Made by a program: the position numbers and the translations under genes. Positions 13,321 to 27,272 of a stretch of DNA of 64,000 nucleotides are shown piece after piece (within the stretch, counting starts at the first letter, position 1; each line of letters begins with the position of its first letter). The notes below the pieces were generated by a model. That model did no database searches, was not told the DNA's origin, and was given only the letters and a program-made list of their open reading frames with translations. The DNA comes from Chamaelirium japonicum. Taxonomy: Eukaryota; Streptophyta; Magnoliopsida; Liliales; Melanthiaceae. The DNA lies in contig CANTAL010000147.1 of assembly GCA_947650365.1 (NCBI GenBank), positions 620,001 to 684,000 on the forward strand, in the 5' to 3' direction.

Positions 13321-13347
13321 ATTCGTACGATCCATTCGAATTCATTC
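13315..13347. repeat. Same 33-bp hairpin with loop inverted
   Basis: GAATGAATTCG, loop TACGATCCATT, CGAATTCATTC. This is the exact reverse complement of the 4548-4580 element. Also at 21876-21908, 50281-50313 and 58842-58874, and in mutated form near 30555. Confidence 0.9.
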
Positions 13348-14966
13348 GCATGATCCATTCTAATTCATTCATATGATCCATTCTAATTCATTCGTATGAT
13401 CCATTCTAATTCATATGCACAAAGGTATCCATTCTAATCCATTCGTAGGATCCATTCTAATCCATTCGTATGATCCATTCTAATTCATTCGCACGATCCA
13501 TTCTAATTCATTCGCACGATCCATTCTAATTCATTCGTACGATCCATTCTAATTCATTCACACGAATGTATCCATTCTAATTCATTCGTACATACGATCC
13601 ATTCTAATTCATTCGCACGAATGTATCCATTACGATCTATTCTAATTCATTCATACATTCCATTCCAATTCTTTCACACGATCCATTCTAATTCATTCGT
13701 ACGATCCAATCTAATTCATTCGCACAATCCATTCTATTTTATTCGTACGATCCATTCTTACTCATTGGTACGATCCATTCTAATTCATTCGCACGAATGT
13801 ATCCATTCTAATTCATTCGTACGAATCCATTCTAATTCATTCGTACAATCTATTCTATTTCATTCGTACGATCCATTCTTACTCATTCATACGATCCATT
13901 CTAATTCATTCGGACGAATGTATCCATTCTAATTTATTCGTACGATCCATTCTAATTCATTCGTACGATCCATTCTAATTCATTCGTACGATCCATTCTA
14001 ATTCATTCGCACGAATGTATCCATTCTAATTCATTCGTACGATCCATTCTAATTCATTCGTACGATCCATTCTAATTCATTCGTAAGAGCCATTCTAATT
14101 CATTCGTACGATCCATTCTAATTCATTCGTACGATTCATTCTAATTCATTCGCACGAATGTATCCATTCTAGTTCATTCGTATGATCCATTCTAATTCAT
14201 TCATACGATCCATTCTAATTCATTCGCACGATCCATTCTAATTCATTCGTACTATCCATTCTAATTCATTCATACGATCCATTCTAATTCATTCGTACGA
14301 TCCATTCTAATTCATTCGCACAAATGTATCCATTCTAATTCATTCGTACGATCCATTCTAATTCATTCGCACGATCCATTCTAATTCATTCGTACGATCC
14401 ATTCTAATTCATTCGCACGATCCATTCTAATTCATTCGTACGATCCATTCTGATTTATTCATACGATCCATTCTAATTCATTCGTACGATCCATTCTAAT
14501 TCATTCGCACAAATGTATCCATTCTAATTCATTCGTACGATCCATTCTAATTCATTCGCACGATCCATTCTAATTCATTCGTACGATCCATTCTAATTCA
14601 TTCGTACGATCCATTCTAATTCATTCGTAGGATCCATTCTAATTAATTCGTATGATCCATTCTATTTCATTTGTACGATCCATTCTAATTCATTCATACA
14701 ATCCATTCTAATTCATTCGCACGAATGTATCAATTCTAATTAATTCGTACGATCCATTCTAATTCATTCGTATGATCTATTCTTATTCATTCGCACGATC
14801 CAGTCTAATTGATTCGCACGATCCATTCTAATTCATTCGCACGAATGTATACATTCTAATTCATTCGTACGATCCATTCTAATTCATTAATATGATCCAT
14901 TCTAATTCATTCGTACGATCCATTCTAATTCATATACACAAAGGTATCCATTCTAATTCATTCGCA
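13321..14966 (+). repeat. F block of about 1.65 kb
   Basis: Starts in the flipped form of the R-to-F hairpin (13315-13347). It contains an irregular stretch at 13588-13640 (CGTACATACG; CCATTACGATC), a 24-bp monomer near 13821 and long clean runs of A units with B units. Confidence 0.88.
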
Positions 14967-17177
14967 CGAAAGAATTAGAATGGATTGTTTGAAAGAATTA
15001 GAATGGATCGTGCGAATGAATTAGAATGGATTGTACGAAGGAATTAGAATGGATTGTACGAAGGAATTAGAATGGATCGTACGAATGAGTAAGAATGGAT
15101 CGTACGAATGAATTAGAATGGATCATACGAATGAATTAGAATGGATCGTACGAATTAATTAGAATGGATCGTACAAATGAATTAGAATGGATCGTACGAA
15201 TGAATTAGAATGGATACATTCGTGCGAATGAATTAGAATGGATCGTACGAATGAATTAGAATGGATCGTACGAATGAATTAAAATGGATACATTTGTGCA
15301 AATGAATTAGAATGGATCGTACGAATGAATTAGAATGGATCGTACGAATTCATTCCAATTCATTCATACAATCCATTCTAATTCTTTCACACGATCTATT
15401 CTAATTCATTCGTAGGATCCATTCTAATTCATTCATACAATCTATTCTATTTCATTCGTACGATCCATTCTTACTTATTCGTATGATCCATTCTAATTCA
15501 TTCGCACGAATGTATCCATTCTAATTCATTCGTACGAATCCATTCTAATTCATTCGTACAATCCATTCTATTTCATTAGTACGATCCATTCTTACTCATT
15601 CGTATGATCCATTCTAATTCATTCGCACGAATGTATCCATTCTAATTCATTCACACGATCCATTCTAATTCATTCGTACGATCCATTCTTATTCATTCAT
15701 ACGATCCATTGTAATTCATTCACACAATCCATTCTAATTCATTCGTACAATCCATTCTAATTCATTCGTATGATCCATTCTAACTCATTCGGTGGATCCA
15801 TTCTAATTCATTCGCACGAATAAATTAGAACTGATCGTACGAATGAATTAGAATGGATACATTCGTGCAAATGAATTAGAATGGATTATATGAATGAATT
15901 AGAATGGATCGTACGAATGAACTAGAATAGATACATTCGTGCGAATGAATTAGAATGGATCGTACGAATGAATTAGAATGGATCGTACGAATGAATTAGA
16001 ATAGATCTTACGAATGAATTAGAATGGATCGTGCGAATGAATTAGAATGGATCGTACGAATGAATTAGAATGGATCGTGCTAATGAATTAGAATTGATCG
16101 AACGAATGAATAAGAATGGATACATTCGTGCGAATGAATTAGAATGGATCGGACGAATGAATTAGAATGGATCGTACGAATGAGTAAGAATGGATCGTAC
16201 GAATGAAATAGAATAGATGGTACGAATGAATTAGAATTGATCGTACGAAGGAATTAGAAGGGATCGTACGAATGAATTAGAATGGATATATTCGTGCAAA
16301 TGAATTAGAATGGATCGTATGAATGTATTAGAATGGATCGTATGAGTGAATTAGAATGGATCGTACGAATGAATTAGAATGGATCATATGAATGAATTAG
16401 AATGGATACATTCGTGTGAATGAACTAGAATGGATCGTATGAATGAATAAGAATAGATTTTGTGAATGAATTAGAACTGATCGTACGAATGAATTAGAAT
16501 GGATACATTCGTGCGAATGAATTAGAATGGATTGTATGAATAAATTAGAATGGATCCTATGAATGAATTAGAATGGATCGTGTGAATGAATTAGAATGGA
16601 TCGTACGAATGAATTAGAATGGATCGTGCTAATGAATTAGAATTGATCGAACGAATGAATTAGCATGGATCGTGCTAATGAATTAGAATGGATCGTACGA
16701 ATGAATTAGAATGGATCTTACGAATGAATTAGAATGGATCGTACGAATGAATTAGAATGGATTGTACGAATGAATTAGAATGGATACATTCGTGCGAATG
16801 AATTAGAATGGATCGGACGAATGAATTAGAATGGATCGTACGAATGAATTAGAATGGATCAAATGAATGAATTAGAATGGATTGTACGAATGAATTAGAA
16901 TGCATCGTATGAAAGAATTAGAATAGATATATTCGTGCGAATGAATAAGAATGGATCGTACGAAAGAATTAGAATGGATCGTACGAATGAACTAGAATGG
17001 ATACATTCGTGCGAATGAATTAGAATGGATCGTACGAAAGAATTAGAATGGATCGTGCGAATGAATTAGAATGGATCGTACGAATTAATTAGAATGGATT
17101 GTACGAATGAACTAGAATGGATACATTCGTGCGAATGAATTAGAATCGATCGTACGAATAAATTAGAATGGATCGTA
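14967..17177. repeat. R to 15344, F to 15816, R to 17177
   Basis: Flips at CGCACGAA (14963 and 15813) and CGTACG (15341, 17174). The F block has a 24-bp monomer at about 15534 and a CGGTGGATCC variant near 15790. The longer R block carries the GCTAATG/GAACGAATG marker near 16080 and again at 16620-16680. Confidence 0.86.
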
Positions 17178-20038
17178 CGATTCATTCTAATTCATTCGTA
17201 CGATCCATTCTAATACATTCGTACGATTCATGCTAATTCATTCGCACAATCCATTCTAATTCATTCGTACGATCCATTCTTATTCATTCATACGATCCAT
17301 TCTAATTCATTCGCACAATCCATTCTAATTCATTCGTACAATCCATTCTAATTCATTCGTATGATCCATTCTAACTCATTCGGTGGATCCATTCTAATTC
17401 ATTCGTACGATCCATTCTAATTCATTCCCACGATCCATTCTAATTTATTCGTACGATCCATTCTAATTCATTCGTATGATCTATTCTAATTCATTCGCAC
17501 GAATGTAACCATTCTAATTCATTCATACGATTCATTCTAATTCATTCGTATGAGCTATTCTAATTCATTCGTACGATCCATTCTAATTTATTCGTACGAT
17601 CCATTGTAATTCACTCATACAATCCATTTAGATTCATTCGCACAAATGTATCCATTCAAATTCATTCGTACGATCCAGTCTAATTCATTCGTACGATCCA
17701 TTCTAATTCATTCGCACGAATATATCCATTCTAATTCCTTCGTACGATGCATTCTAATTCATTCGTACGATCCATTCTAATTAATTCATTTGATCCATTC
17801 TAATTCATTCGTACGATCCATTCTAATTCATTCGTCCGATCCATTCTAATTCATTCGCACGAATGTATCCATTCTAATTCATTCGTACGATCCATTCTAA
17901 TTCATTCGTACAATCCATTCTAATTCATTCGTACGATCCATTCTAATTCATTCGCACGAATATATCCATTCTAGTTCATTCGTACGATCCTGAATTAGAA
18001 TGGATCGTACGAATGAATGGATCGTGCTAATGAATTAGAATGGAATATACGAATGAATTAGAATGGATCATACGAATTAATTAGAATGGATCATACGAAT
18101 GAATTAGAATGGATCGTATGAATTAGAATGGATCGTACGAATGAATTAGAATGGATCGTGCGAATGAATTAGAATGGATCGTACGAATGAATTAGAATGG
18201 ATACATTTGTGCGAATGAATTAGAATGGATCGTATGAATGAATTAGAATGGATCGTACGAATGAATTAGAATGGATCGTGCGAATGAATTAGAATGGATC
18301 GTACGAATGAATTAGAATGGATCGTGTGAAAGAATTAGAATGGATCGTACGAATGAATTAGAATGGATCGTGCGAATGAATTAGAATGGATCGTACGAAT
18401 GAATTAGAATGGATACATTCATGCGAATGAATTAGAATGGATCGGACGAATGAATTAGAATGGATCGTACGAATGAGTAAGAATGGATCGTATGAATGAA
18501 ATAGAATAGATCGTACGAATGAATTAGAATAGATCGTACGAAGGAATTAGAATGGATCGTACGAATGAATTAGAATGGATATATTCGTGCAAATGAATTA
18601 GAATGGATCGTATGAATGTATTAGAATGGATCGTATGAGTGAATTAGAATGGATCGTACGAATGAATTAGAATGGATTGTATGAATGAATTAGAATGGAT
18701 ACATTCGTGTGAATGAATTAGAATGGATCATATGAATGAATTAGAATGGATCGTGCGAATGAATTAGAATGGATCGTACGAATGAATTAGAATGGATACA
18801 TTTGTGCGAATGAATTAGAATGGATCGTACGAATGAATTAGAATGGATCGTGCGAATGAATTAGAATGGATCGTACGAATAAATTAGAATGGATCGTACG
18901 AATGAACTAGAATGGATACATTCGTGCGAATGAATTAGAATGGATCGTACGAATGAATTAGAATGGATCGTACAAATGAATTAGAATGGATCTTACGATT
19001 GAATTAGAATGGATCGTACGAATGAATTAGAATGGATCGTACAAATGAATTAGAATGGATCTTATAAATGAATTAGATTGGATCGTACGAATAAATTAGA
19101 ATGGATCGTTTGAATGGTTTAGAATGGATACATTCGTGCGAATGAATTAGAATGGATCGGACGAATGAATTAGAATGGATCGTATGAATGGATTAGAATG
19201 GATACATTCGTGCGAATGAATTAGAATGGATCATACGAATGAGTAAGAATGGATCGTACGAATGAAATAGAATGGATTGTACGAATGAATTAGAATGGAT
19301 CATGCGAATGAATTTGAATGGATCGTACGAATGAATTAGAATGGATCGTGCTAATGAATTAGAATTGATCGTACGAATGAAATAGAATGGATTGTACGAA
19401 TGATTTAGAATGGATCGTACGAATGAATTAGAATGGATCGTACGAATGATTTAGAATGGATACATTCGTGCGAATGAATTAGAATGGATCATATGAATGA
19501 GTAAGAATGGATCGTACGAATGAAATAGAATGGATTGTACGAATGAATTAGAATGGATTCGAACGAATGAATTAGAATGGATACATTCGTGCGAATGAAT
19601 TAAAATGGATCGTACCAATGAGTAAGAATGGATCGTACGAATGAAATAGAATTGATTATGCGAATGAATTAGAATGGATCGTACGAATGAATTAGAATGG
19701 ATCGTACGAATGAATTAGAATGGATCATACGAATTAATTAGAATGGATCATACGAATGAATTAGAATGGATCGTATGAATGAATTAGAATGGATCGTACG
19801 AATGAATTAGAATGGATCATACAAATTAATTAGAATAGATCGTACGAATGAATTAGAATGGATCGTACGAATGAATTAGAATGGATCGTACGAATGAATT
19901 AGAATGGATACATTTGTGCGAATGAATTAGAATGGATCGTACGAATGGATTAGAATGGATCGTACGAATGGATTAGAATGGATACATTCGTGCGAATGAA
20001 TTAGAATGGATTGTATGAATGAATTAGAATGGATCGTA
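17178..20038. repeat. F to 17990, R to 20038
   Basis: The start of the F block (GATTCATGC at 17225, CGGTGGATCC at 17381) recurs at 33040-33550 with offset about 15863. The R block of about 2.05 kb includes a deleted unit near 18010 and several GAGTAAG cassettes. Confidence 0.87.
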
Positions 20039-22551
20039 CAATCCATTCGAATTCATTCGCACGATCCATTCTAATTCATTCGTACGATCCATTCTAATTC
20101 ATTCATACGATCCATTCTAATTCATTCGTTCGATCCATTCTAATTCATTCGCAATCTATTCTAATTCATTCGTACGAATGGATACATTCGTGTGAATGAA
20201 TTAGAATGGATCGTGTGAAAAAATTAGAATGGATTGTACGAATGAATTAGAATGGATCGTACGAATGAATTAGAATGGTTACATTCATGCGAATGAATTA
20301 GAATAGATCGTGCGAATGAATTAGAATAGATTCGTACGAATGAATTAGAATGGATACATTCGTGCGAATGAATTAGAATGTATCGTACCAATGAGTAAGA
20401 ATGGATCGTACGAATGAAATAGAATGGATTGTGCGAATGAATTAGAATGGATCGCACGAATGTATCCATTCTAATTCATTCGTACGATCCATTCTAATTC
20501 ATTCGTACGATCCATTCTAATTCATTCGTATGATCCATTCTAATCAATTCGTATGATCCATTCTAATTCATTCGTACGATCCATTCTAATTCATTCATAC
20601 AATCCATTCTAATTCATTCGTACGATCCATTCTAATTCACTCATACGATCCATTCTAATACATTCATACGATCCATTCTAATTCATTTGCACGAATATAT
20701 CCATTCTAATTCATTCGTACAATCCATTCTAATTCCTTCGTACGATCCATTCTAATTCATTCGTACGATCTATTCTAATTCATTCGTCCGATCCATTCTA
20801 ATTCATTCGTACGAATGAATTAGAATGGATACATTCGTGGGAATGAATTAGAATGGATACATTCGTGCGAAAGAATTAGAATAGATCGTATGAATTAATT
20901 AGAATGGATCCTATGAATGAATTAGAATGGATCGTGCGAATGAATTAGAATAGATCGTACGAATGAATTAGAATGGATCATGCTAATGAATTAGAATTGA
21001 TCGAACGAATGAATTAGCATGGATCGTGCTAATGAATTAGAATGGATCGTACGAATGAATTATAATGGATCAAATGAATGAATTAGAATGGTTACATTCA
21101 TGCGAATGAATTAGAATGGATCGTACAAATGGATTAGAATAGATACATTCGAGCGAATGAATTAGAATGGATCGTACGAATGAATTAGAATGGATCGTAC
21201 GAATAAATTAGAATGGATACATTCCTCTTATGAATTAGAATGGATCATACGAATGAGTAAGAATTGATCGTACGAATGAAATAGAATAGATTGTACGAAC
21301 GAAATTAGAATGGATTCGTACGAATTAATTAGAATGGATCGTACGAATGAATTAGAATGGATCATACGAATTAATTAGAATGGATCGTACGAATGAATTA
21401 GAATGGATCGTACGAATGAATTAGAATGGATACATTCGTGCGAATGAATTAGAATGGATCGGACGAACGAATTAGAATAGATCGTACGAATGAATTAGAA
21501 TGGATCGTACAAATGGATTAGAATGGATACATTCGTACGAATGAATTAGAATGGATTGTATGAATGAATTAGAATGGATCGTACGAATGAATTAGAATGG
21601 ATCATACGAATGAATTAGAATGGATCGTACGAAAGGATTAGAATGGATTGTACGAATGAATTAGATTAGAATGGATCGTGTGAAAGAATTAGAATGGATT
21701 GTATGAATGAATTAGAATGGATCGTATGAATGAATTAGAATGGATCGTGCGAATGAATTAGAATTGATCGAACGAATGAATTAGCATGGATCGTGCTAAT
21801 GAATTAGAATGGAACGTACGAATGAATTAGAATGGATCGTGTGAAAGAATTAGAATGGATTGTATGAATGAATTAGAATGAATTCGTACGATCCATTCGA
21901 ATTCATTCGCACGATCCATTCTAATTCATGCATACGATCCATTCTATTTCATTCAATCCATTCTAATTCTTTCACACAATCCATTCTAATTCATTCGGCG
22001 GATCCATTCTAATTCATTCGTACAATCCATTCTAATCCATTCGTACGATCCATTCTAATTCATTCGTACGATCCATTCTAATTCATTCGTACGATCCATT
22101 CTAATTCATTCATACAATCCATTCCAATTCATTCGCACAAGTGTATCCATTCTAATCCATTCGTACGATCCATTCTAATTCATTCGTAAGATCCATTCTA
22201 ATTCATTCGTACGATCCATTCTAATTCATTCGTACGATCCATTCTAATTCATTCGTACGATCCATTCTAATTCATTCGCACGAATGTATCCATTCTAATT
22301 CATTCATACAATCCATTCTATTTCATTCGTACGATCCGTTCTTACTCATTCGTTTGATCCATTCTAATTCATTCGTATGATCCATTCTAATTCATTCGTA
22401 CGATCCATTCTAATTCATTCGCACGATCCATTCTAATTCATTCATACGATCCATTCTAATTCATTCATACGATCCATTCTAATTCATTCCTACATTCCAT
22501 TCTAATTCATTCGCCTGATCCATTCTAATTCATTCATAAGATCCATTCTAT
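20039..22551. repeat. Rapidly alternating blocks
   Basis: F to 20174, R to 20456, F to 20810, R to 21881, F to 22551: five blocks in 2.5 kb. Joints are CGTACAATCC, CGTACGAATGG, CGCACGAATG, CGTACGAATG and the GAATGAATTCG hairpin. An unusual unit, CATTCCTCTTATG, lies near 21228. Confidence 0.86.
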
Positions 22552-22579
22552 TCGAATGGATCATGCGATCCATTCGAAT
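22550..22579. repeat. 30-bp hairpin: 13-bp perfect stem, ATGC loop
   Basis: ATTCGAATGGATC (22550-22562) pairs with GATCCATTCGAAT (22567-22579). The R fragment between two F blocks is just the left stem, so this is the shortest orientation excursion in the window. Repeated at 59516-59545. Confidence 0.92.
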
Positions 22580-24191
22580 TCATTCGCACGATCCATTCTA
22601 ATTCATTCATACGATCCATTCTAATTCATTCATACAATGCATTCTAATTCTTTCCCACGATCCATTCGAATTCATAGGTACGATCCATTCTAATTCATCC
22701 GTACAATCCATTCTATTTCATTTGTACGATCCATTCTTACTCATTCGTATGATCCATTCTTACTCATTCGTACGATCCATTCTGATTCATTCGTACAATC
22801 TATTCTAATTCATTCGTACGATCCATTCTAATTCATTCGTACGATCGTACGAATGAATTAGAATGGATCGTACGGAATGAATTAGAATGGATCGTACGAA
22901 TGAATTAGAATGGATCATACGAATGAGTAAGAATGGATCATACGAATGAAATAGAATGGATTGTACGAATAAATTAGAATGGATCGTACAAAGGAATTAG
23001 AATGGATCGTACAAATAAATTAGAATAGATCATACGAATGAATTAGAATGGATCGTGTGAAAGAATTAGAATGGATTGTATGAATGAATTAGAATAGATC
23101 GTATGAATGAATTAGAATGGATCGTACGAATGAATTAGAATGGATCGTACGAATGAACTAGAATGGATACATACGTGTGAATGAATTAGAATGGATCGTA
23201 CGAAGGAATTAGAATGGATCGTATGAATGAATTAGAATCGATCGTTCGAATGAATTAGAATAGATCGTACGAATGAATTAGAATGGATCGTACGAAGGAA
23301 TTAGAATGGATCGTACGAATGAATTAGAATGGATATATTCGTGCAAATGAATTAGAATGGATCGTATGAATGTATAAGAATGGATCGTACGAATGAATTA
23401 GAATGGATTCGTACGAATGAATTAGAATGGATACATTCGTGCGAATGAATTAGAATGGATCGTACCAATGAGTAAGAATGGATCGTATGAATGAATAGAA
23501 TGGATCGTATGAATGAATTAGAATGGACACATTCGTGTGAATGAATTAGAATGGATCGTATGAATGAATTAGAATAGATTTTGTGAATGAATTAGAACTG
23601 ATCGTACGAATGAATTAGAATGGATACATTCGTGCGAATGAATTAGAATGGATTGTATGAATGAATTAGAATGGATCCTATGAATGAATTAGAATGGATC
23701 GTACGAATGAATTAGAATGGATCGTACGAATGTATTAGAATGGATCTTACGAATGAAATAGAATAGATTGTACGAATGAATTAGAATGGATTCGTATAAA
23801 TAAATTAGAATGGATACATTCGTGCGAATGAATTAGAATGGATCATACCAATGAGTAAGAATGGATCGTACGAATGAAATAGAATGGATTGTGCGAATTA
23901 ATTAGAATGGATCGCACGAATGTATCCATTCTAATTCATTCATACGATCCATTCTAATTCATTCGTACAATCCATGCTAATTATTTCGTATGATCCATTC
24001 TAATTCATTCGTACGATCCATTCTAATTCATTCATACAATCCATTCTATTTCATTCGTACAATCCATTCTAATTCACTCATACGATCCATTCTAATACAT
24101 TCATACAATCCATTCTATTTCATTCGTACGATCCATTCTTACTCATTCGTACGATCCATTCTAATTCATTCACACGAATGTATCCATTCGT
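22552..24191. repeat. Blocks around the two strongest palindromes
   Basis: A 14-bp R fragment (22552-22565), F to 22844, R to 23916, F to 24191. The R block has a 22-bp unit at about 23487 (GAATGAATAGAATGG) and 24-bp monomers near 23406 and 23788. Confidence 0.86.
22815..22874. repeat. Perfect 60-bp palindrome at an F-to-R flip
   Basis: Bases 22815-22844 are the exact reverse complement of 22845-22874, with no spacer; the centre is CGTACGA/TCGTACG. Skipping one extra G at 22875, the arms keep pairing outward with few mismatches for at least one more monomer. It can extrude a loop-free cruciform. The identical palindrome is at 59781-59840. Confidence 0.95.
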
Positions 24192-27100
24192 ACGAATGAA
24201 TTAGAATAGATCGTACGAATGAATTAGAATGGATCGTACGAAGGAATTAGAATGGATCGTACGAATGAATTAGAATGGATATATTCGTGCAAATGAATTA
24301 GAATGGATCGTATGAATGTATTAGAATGGATCGTATAAGTGAATTAGAATGGATCGAACGAATGAATTAGAATGGATTGTATGAATGAATTAGAATGGGT
24401 CGTACGAATGAATTAGAATGGATCGTGTGAATGAATTAGAATGGATCGGACGAATGAATTAGAATGGATCGTACGAATGAATTAGAATGGATCGTACGAA
24501 TAAATTAGAATGGATACATTCGTCCGAATGAATTAGAATGGATCATACGAATGAGTAAGAATGGATCGTGCGAATGAAATAGAATAGATTGTACGAATGA
24601 ATTAGAATGGATCGTGCAAATGAATTAGAATGGATCGTACGAATGAATTAGAATGGATCGTACGAATGAATTAGAATGGATCGTGCGAATGAATTCGAAT
24701 GGATCGTACGAATGAATTAGAATGGATACCTTTGTGCAAATGAATTAGAATGGATCGTATGAATGAATTAGAATGGATCGTATGAGTGAATTAGAATGGA
24801 TAGTACGAATGAAGTAGAATGGATCGTATGAATGAATTAGAATGGATACATTCGTGCGAATGAATTAGAATGGATCGTATGAATGAATTAGAATAGATTG
24901 TGCGAATGAATTAGAATGGATCGTACGAATGAATTAGAATGGATACATTCGTGCGAATAAATTAGAATGGATCGTACGAATGAATTTGAATGTATCGTAC
25001 GAATGGATTAGAATGGATCCTACGAATGGATTAGAATGGATACCTTTGTGCATATGAATTAGAATGGATCGTATGAATGAATTAGAATGGATCGTAGAAT
25101 GGATCGTACGAATGAATTAGAATGAATTAGAATGGATCGTACGAATGAATTAGAATAGATCATAGGAATGAATTAGAATGGATCGTGCAAATGAATTAGA
25201 ATGGATACATTCGTGCGAATGAATTAGAATGGATCGGACGAATGAATTAGAATGGATCGTACGAATGAGTAAGAATGGATCGTACGAATGAAATAGAATA
25301 GATCGTACGAATGAATTAGAATGGATCGTACGAAGGAATTAGAATGGATCGTACGAATGAATTAGAATGGATATATTCATGCAAATGAATTAGAATGGAT
25401 CGTATGAATGTATTAGAATGGATCGTATGAGTGAATTAGAATGGATCGTACGAATGAATTAGAATGGATCGTATGAATGAATTAGAATGGATACATTCGT
25501 GTGAATGAATTAGAATCGATCGTATGAATGAATTAGAATAGATTTTGTGAATGAATTAGAACTGATCGTACGAATGAATTAGAATGGATACATTCGAGCG
25601 AATGAATTAGAATGAATTAGAATGGATCGGACGAATTAATTAGAATGGATCGTACGAATGAATTAGAATGGATCAAATGAATGAATTAGAATGGTTACAT
25701 TCATGCAAATGAATTAGAATGGATCGTACGAATGGATTAGAATGGATACATTCGTGCGAATGAATTAGACTGGATCATACGAATGAGTAAGAATGGATCG
25801 TACGAATGAAATAGAATGGATTGTACGAATGAATTAGAATGGATCGTGCGAATGAATTTGAATGGATCGTACGAATGAATTAGAATGGATCGTGCTAATG
25901 AATTAGAATTCATCGTACGAATGAAATAGAATGGATTGTACGAATGATTTAGAATGGATCGTACGAATGAATTAGAATGGATCGTACGAATGATTTAGAA
26001 TGGATACATTCGTGCGAATGAATTAGAATGGATCATACGAATGAGTAAGAATGGATCGTACGAATGAAATAGAATGGATTGTACGAATGAATTAGAATGG
26101 ATTCGTACGAATGAATTAGAATGGATACATTCGTGCGATCCATTCTAATTCACTCATACGATCTATTCTAATTCATTCATAAAATCCATTCTAATTCTTT
26201 CACACGATCCATTCTAATTCATTCGTACGATCCATTCTAATTCATTCGCACAATCCATTCTATTTCATTCGTACGATCCATTCTTACTCATTGGTACGAT
26301 CCATTCTAATTCATTGGCACGAATGTATCCATTCTAATTCATTCGTACGAATCCATTCTAATTCATTCGTACAATCTATTCTATTTCATTCGTACGATCC
26401 ATTCTTACTCATTCGTATGATCCATTCTAATTCATTCGGACGAATGTATCCATTCTAATTTATTCGTACGATCCATTCTAATTCATTCGTACGATCCATT
26501 CTAATTCATTCGTACGATCCATTCTAATTCATTTGTCCGATCCATTCTAATTCATTCTCACGAATGTATCCATTCTAATTCATTCGTACGATCCATTCTA
26601 ATTCATTCGTACGATCCATTCTAATTCATTCGTAAGATCCATTCTAATTCATTCGTACGATCCATTCTAATTCATTCGTACGATCCATTCTAATTCCTTC
26701 GTACGATCCATTCTAATTTATTCGTACGATCCATTCTAATTCATTCGTACGATCCATTCTAATTCCTTCGTACGATCCATTCTAATTTATTCGTACGATC
26801 CATTCTAATTCATTCGCGCAATCTATTCTAATTCATTCGTACGATCCATTCTAATTCATTCGTACGATCCATTCTAATTCATTCGCACGATCCATTCTAA
26901 TTCATTCGCGCAATCTATTCTAATTCAATCGCACGATCCATTCTAATTCATTCGTACGATCCATTCTAATTCTTTCACACGATCCATTCTAATTCATTCG
27001 TACAATCTATTCTAATTCATTCGTACGATCTATTCTAATTCATTCGTACGATCCATTCTAATTCCTTCGTACCATCCATTCTAATTTATTCATACGATCC

Positions 27101-27272
27101 ATTCTAATTCTTTCACACGATCCATTCTAATTCTTTCACACGATCCATTCTAATTCATTCGTACGATCCATTCTAATTCATTCGTGCAATCCATTATATT
27201 TCATTCGTACGATCCATTCTTACTCATTAGTACGATCCATTCTAATTCATTCACACGAATGTATCCATTCGT
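24192..27272. repeat. R to 26136, F to 27272
   Basis: The R block contains a truncated unit (ATCGTAGAATGG, 25091) and GAATGAATTAGAATGAATTAG duplications near 25110 and 25610. The flip at CGTGCGATCC is followed by the 26316-26423 arm that folds back on 26030-26137. Confidence 0.88.

Noticed and set aside
13621..13932. 103-codon plus-strand frame (75 codons at 50587-50814)
   Set aside because: Repeat peptide; the copy is truncated by one base change, so there is no sign of selection.
20224..20469. 81-codon minus-strand frame (copy at 57190-57435)
   Set aside because: Crosses an R-to-F flip and encodes only frame-shifted satellite.
22815..22874. Transposon terminal inverted repeats
   Set aside because: The palindrome has no internal element and no target-site duplication; both arms are plain satellite monomers.
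23990..24199. 69-codon plus-strand frame (copy at 60956-61165)
   Set aside because: Lies within an F block dense in TATTTC units; no protein features beyond the repeat.
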